Of a stretch of 64,000 nucleotides of DNA, positions 60,416 to 64,000 are shown one piece after another. The DNA lies in contig CACODG010000004.1 in NCBI GenBank assembly GCA_902625945.1, forward strand, positions 29,569-93,568, in the 5' to 3' direction. The notes under the pieces were generated by a model that saw nothing but the letters and a program-made list of their open reading frames with translations, was not told where the DNA came from and ran no database searches. The translations under genes were made by a program, and so were the position numbers. Position 1 is the stretch's first letter. Each line of letters opens with the position of its first letter. The DNA is from an uncultured Pelagibacteraceae bacterium (GTDB taxonomy: Bacteria > Pseudomonadota > Alphaproteobacteria > Pelagibacterales > Pelagibacteraceae).

Positions 60416-61468
60416 ATGTCTAACCCTATAGATCTTAAAACAGTAAAAATTTTTGAGCCTTTAAAAAAAAAACCTGAGGCTTTTGGGCATAAAGAATACT
60501 CCAACTTAAACTCTGAAATGGTTTATGAAATTTTTTCTAAAAATTCGAATGATACAGTTACATTGTGGTTCAAATTACAGCAAGCCTGGTGCAATAACGC
60601 CTATAATACATTTAAAGACTACGATACCTACTTAATATTAGTTTATTTAGTCAATCAAGTTTTTCAAAAATATTCTGATCGATTTCAATATCTATCGTAC
60701 GAGGAATTTTATGCAAAAAATGAGTTAGTAATCGATAAGATAAATTTAATAGAAATCTCAAACGATCTAGAAATTCCAAAAGAAACAATAAGGAGAAAAG
60801 TTAATTTTCTTCAAGATCAAAATATTTTATTTAGAAAAGGGAAAGCCATTTTTTTCAGCAATGCAATAAATAAAATGCAAAGACCTGCTAACTCTAAAAA
60901 AATGATGGCTAATTTTTTAGAGAAAACTAGTCAAATCCTTTCCAAAGAGTCTTGGTTTGGAAGATCATTTAATAAAGAAGAAATCGAGGCATTTATTGAT
61001 AAGTATTTTACAATATGCTGGCAACATTGGTTTAGATTACAAATTCCTTTCCTAGTAAGGCATAGAACCTTTTTTGGTGATCTAGAAACTTGGAATGTTT
61101 GGGGATCAATAGGTATTTCACAATATACAGATTATTCAAAACAAGTGAAAAATAGAGTAGTTGAGGAGGCAAGTAATTATTCAGACTTGTATTTAGGGCT
61201 TTTAAGACATACTCCTAAAAATGGAATAAACGCATCTTCTATCTCTGAAATTTCAACTATACCAAGAGCAACAGTGATTAGAAAATTAAAATACCTATTA
61301 AAACAAAAATTAGTCGTTAAAAATAAAAAGTTAGAATATATGCTTTTACCATCTCCCAAAAATATCAAATCCTTTGAAGAAAACTACACGCATAACCAAA
61401 AGCATAAAGCTGGTTTCGTAACCACAATTTTCGACCTCATGAAAAATTCTTCATTTAAAGTGGAATAA
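60416..61468 (+). CDS. uncharacterised protein with two HTH-like modules, probable transcriptional regulator
   Basis: Two similar HTH segments: IEISNDLEIPKETIRRKVNFLQDQNILFRKGKAIFF and SSISEISTIPRATVIRKLKYLLKQKLVVKNKKLEYM, each preceded by a WF(K/R)LQ helix region. Confidence 0.7.
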   Translation: MSNPIDLKTVKIFEPLKKKPEAFGHKEYSNLNSEMVYEIFSKNSNDTVTLWFKLQQAWCNNAYNTFKDYDTYLILVYLVNQVFQKYSDRFQYLSYEEFYAKNELVIDKINLIEISNDLEIPKETIRRKVNFLQDQNILFRKGKAIFFSNAINKMQRPANSKKMMANFLEKTSQILSKESWFGRSFNKEEIEAFIDKYFTICWQHWFRLQIPFLVRHRTFFGDLETWNVWGSIGISQYTDYSKQVKNRVVEEASNYSDLYLGLLRHTPKNGINASSISEISTIPRATVIRKLKYLLKQKLVVKNKKLEYMLLPSPKNIKSFEENYTHNQKHKAGFVTTIFDLMKNSSFKVE

Positions 61469-61485
61469 ACAATCAATGAAAAGAA

Positions 61486-62331
61486 ATGGAAATCGTAACT
61501 AAAATAGCTCCCGTTTGTCTTGCCATAATAATGTTCGGTTTAGGTCTTGGCTTAACAATTGGAGATTTTGCAAGAGTGCTAAAAAACCCAAGAGATTTTT
61601 TTGTAGGTTTTTTATGTCAGGTTATTTTGCTTCCTATAATTGCTTTTATTTTAATTAATATTATTTCACTTCCTCCTGAAATTGCTTTAGGAGTTATGGT
61701 AATAGCTGCAGCACCAGGAGGAGTAACCTCTAATATTCTTACTAAGTTTGCTGATGGAGATGTTGCTTTATCAGTAAGTCTAACAGCGATTGTCAGTTTA
61801 TTAAGTATTTTTATTGTTCCGCATATAGTCTTTAATTCAGCTGCATATTTAGGTATTGAAACTGCAAAGGACATATCAATGATTGATATAGCAATTAAAA
61901 TGTTCTTCGTAGTAACTGTTCCTGTTATTTTTGGAATGATTGTTAGATCTTTAGCGACTAATTTTATAATTTCTAAAACTCTTATTATTCAAAGATTATC
62001 GGTAATTTTATTTTTAATAGTATTTATCGCAATTTATGTAGAGGAGTGGGATAATATTGTTTCTTATTTAACTAGAGCAGGGTTAATAGCTTTCATTTTA
62101 AATATGACTATGATTTTTGTTGGATATTATGTTGCAAAATTTTGCACATCAGGAATTGCACAAAGAAAATGTATTTCGTTAGAATGTGGCCTGCAAAACG
62201 GAACTTTAGCAGTGTTTGTAACAACACAATTATTTGATGATATTGTGTTTATGGTACCTACAGCAGCCTACGCTTTAGTTATGCTTTGTACCTCTATTAT
62301 TTTTGTTCTCATAGTAAGAAAAATCAATTAG
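61486..62331 (+). CDS. bile acid:sodium symporter (BASS) family transporter
   Basis: MFGLGLGLTIGDFARVLKNPRDFFVGFLCQ, AAAPGGVTSNILTKFADGDVALSVSLTA, ECGLQNGTLA. Confidence 0.9.
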   Translation: MEIVTKIAPVCLAIIMFGLGLGLTIGDFARVLKNPRDFFVGFLCQVILLPIIAFILINIISLPPEIALGVMVIAAAPGGVTSNILTKFADGDVALSVSLTAIVSLLSIFIVPHIVFNSAAYLGIETAKDISMIDIAIKMFFVVTVPVIFGMIVRSLATNFIISKTLIIQRLSVILFLIVFIAIYVEEWDNIVSYLTRAGLIAFILNMTMIFVGYYVAKFCTSGIAQRKCISLECGLQNGTLAVFVTTQLFDDIVFMVPTAAYALVMLCTSIIFVLIVRKIN

Positions 62332-62344
62332 ATTATCTAAAAAA

Positions 62345-62431
62345 GGGCGAATGGTGGAACTGGTAGACGCGCCGGACTCAAAATCCGGTGGTAGCAATAC
62401 CTTGAGAGTTCGAGTCTCTCTTCGCCCACCA
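62345..62431 (+). tRNA. tRNA-Leu, anticodon CAA, CCA encoded
   Basis: Acceptor gggcgaa/ttcgccc, anticodon stem ccgga-ctCAAaa-tccgg, variable arm, T-arm gagag-ttcgagt-ctctc, terminal ACCA. Confidence 0.97.
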
Positions 62432-62435
62432 AGTT

Positions 62436-64000
62436 ATGGATATAAGTAAAATAAATAGTTTAGTTGAACTTTATTTTAAAAAAACAGAAGAGGTTGAGGG
62501 TAAAAGACCATTTTTAAAATGGTTAAAACCAGATAAACGAACTTATAACTGGGAAGATGTAACTGAAAGAATTTATAAACTTACTGCAAAAATTAAATCG
62601 TTAATAAAACAAGGTGACAGATGTTTAATACTTTCTGAGAATAGACCATATTGGTTAATGACCGATATTGCTATCATGAATGCGGGCGGAATTTCAGTTC
62701 CTATTTTTACAACTTACTCAGCAAACGATTATGAATATATTTTAAATGATTGTAAGCCCTCATTGATATTTGTATCAAATCAAGATCAATTCAATAAAAT
62801 TAAAAAATTTATAAACAGCGATGTTAAGAAAATAATATCTTTTGAAGAAATAGACTCTGATAGTTTGTTGATTGAAGAAATATTAAATGAGGAAAATAAT
62901 GAAAAAATATTTAATAAAGATTTAAAACGAAATATGCCTGCTTGTATAATTTACACCTCAGGTACATCAGGAAATCCCAAAGGAGTTGTTTTAAGTCATG
63001 GTGGTATTCTATCAAACTGCGAAGGTGCAGTCGAGTTACTAGAAATTTTAACTAAAAAAAAAGATCCAGTATTTTTGACTTGGTTACCTTTATCACATTC
63101 TTATGAACATACAGTTCAATTCATACAAATCATAGTTGGGGCAAAAGTTTTTTATGCTGAAAGCTTAGAAAAACTTATCTCAAATATGGGGGTTGCAAAA
63201 CCTACAATCATGACTGCTGTTCCTAGATTCTATCAAAATCTTTTTACAAAAATAAACATGAATTTTGAGAAGCAATCTGGGTTAAGAAGAAAACTAATAA
63301 ATCAGACTTTAAATTTAGGTAAAAAAATACTCAAAAAAGAGGAATTAAAATTTGGTGAAAAAATCATTAATTTTTTGTGTGAAAAATTAGTAAGAAAAAA
63401 AATTAGAAATCAGTTTGGAGGCAATCTCCAAGCCTTCGTATCTGGGGGAGGGGCTTTAGATCAAAATATTGGAGAATTTTTAAATGCTGTTGGTTTACCC
63501 ACACTCCAAGGATATGGTCTTACTGAGGCCTCACCGGTCGTAAGCTGTAATTTACCAGATTTAGTTAAGGTCGATTCGGTCGGGCCTCCGTTTAGAACTA
63601 ACAAAGTTAAGATTGCTGAAGATGGAGAAATACTAATTAAAGGAGAGAATGTCATGTTGGGGTATTGGAATTTAAAAGAAGAGACCGAAAAAGTAATTAA
63701 AGATGGATGGCTTTATACTGGGGATATAGGAGAATTAGATAATTCAAACTATTTAAAAATTACTGATAGAAAAAAAGATATAATCGTAAATCTTGGTGGA
63801 GATAACATTTCTCCCATTAAAGTTGAAAATATTTTATGTTTAAATGAAAATATCAAACAATCACTTGTTTACGGAGATAAAAAAAATTATTTAGTTGCAT
63901 TAATTGTAAGTGAAAAAGAAAATAATAAAGAAAAAATTAAACTTATAATTGAAAATATAAATAAAAGTTTAACTTTAATAGAAAAAATTAAAAAATTTGT
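62436..64000 (+). CDS. long-chain acyl-CoA synthetase/AMP-binding protein (truncated by window end)
   Basis: MDISKINSLVELYFKKTEEVEGKRPFLKWL...; AMP-binding motif YTSGTSGNPKGVVLSHGG and YGLTEASP; frame open to 64000 so absent from ORF list. Confidence 0.9.
   Translation, partial: MDISKINSLVELYFKKTEEVEGKRPFLKWLKPDKRTYNWEDVTERIYKLTAKIKSLIKQGDRCLILSENRPYWLMTDIAIMNAGGISVPIFTTYSANDYEYILNDCKPSLIFVSNQDQFNKIKKFINSDVKKIISFEEIDSDSLLIEEILNEENNEKIFNKDLKRNMPACIIYTSGTSGNPKGVVLSHGGILSNCEGAVELLEILTKKKDPVFLTWLPLSHSYEHTVQFIQIIVGAKVFYAESLEKLISNMGVAKPTIMTAVPRFYQNLFTKINMNFEKQSGLRRKLINQTLNLGKKILKKEELKFGEKIINFLCEKLVRKKIRNQFGGNLQAFVSGGGALDQNIGEFLNAVGLPTLQGYGLTEASPVVSCNLPDLVKVDSVGPPFRTNKVKIAEDGEILIKGENVMLGYWNLKEETEKVIKDGWLYTGDIGELDNSNYLKITDRKKDIIVNLGGDNISPIKVENILCLNENIKQSLVYGDKKNYLVALIVSEKENNKEKIKLIIENINKSLTLIEKIKKF

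Overview
This AT-rich, very gene-dense 64 kb window looks like a SAR11/Pelagibacterales-type alphaproteobacterial chromosome, judged from protein content, gene order and base composition; no database search was possible. It is almost entirely core metabolism. In order: a 2-hydroxyacid dehydrogenase + TRAP transporter + amidase cluster; ftsY/dapF divergent from ffh-rpsP-trmD-rplS; leuCDB-asd; a TCA supercluster (sdhCDAB-mmsA-mdh // sucCDAB-lpd) interrupted by a small glycosyltransferase/methyltransferase island; priA; the F1 ATP synthase operon atpHAGDC; rplU-rpmA-obgE-proBA-nadD-rsfS-ctpA-rppH; metXW-gloB behind a SAM-II riboswitch; hisC-tyrA; plsC/lysA/lptM/argH; coq7-dsbB; a BASS transporter; tRNA-Leu(CAA); and a truncated acyl-CoA synthetase. 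I found no CRISPR array, transposase, prophage, toxin-antitoxin or recognisable defence system. The strongest non-coding signals are (i) a SAM-II riboswitch upstream of metX, followed by an intrinsic terminator whose loop is perfectly complementary (7 nt) to the 3' end of the aptamer, and (ii) a three-hairpin GC-rich leader upstream of ffh. The strongest unexplained protein is an internally duplicated double-HTH protein (60416-61468) next to a BASS transporter. I did not find convincing evidence of a wholly new multi-gene system.
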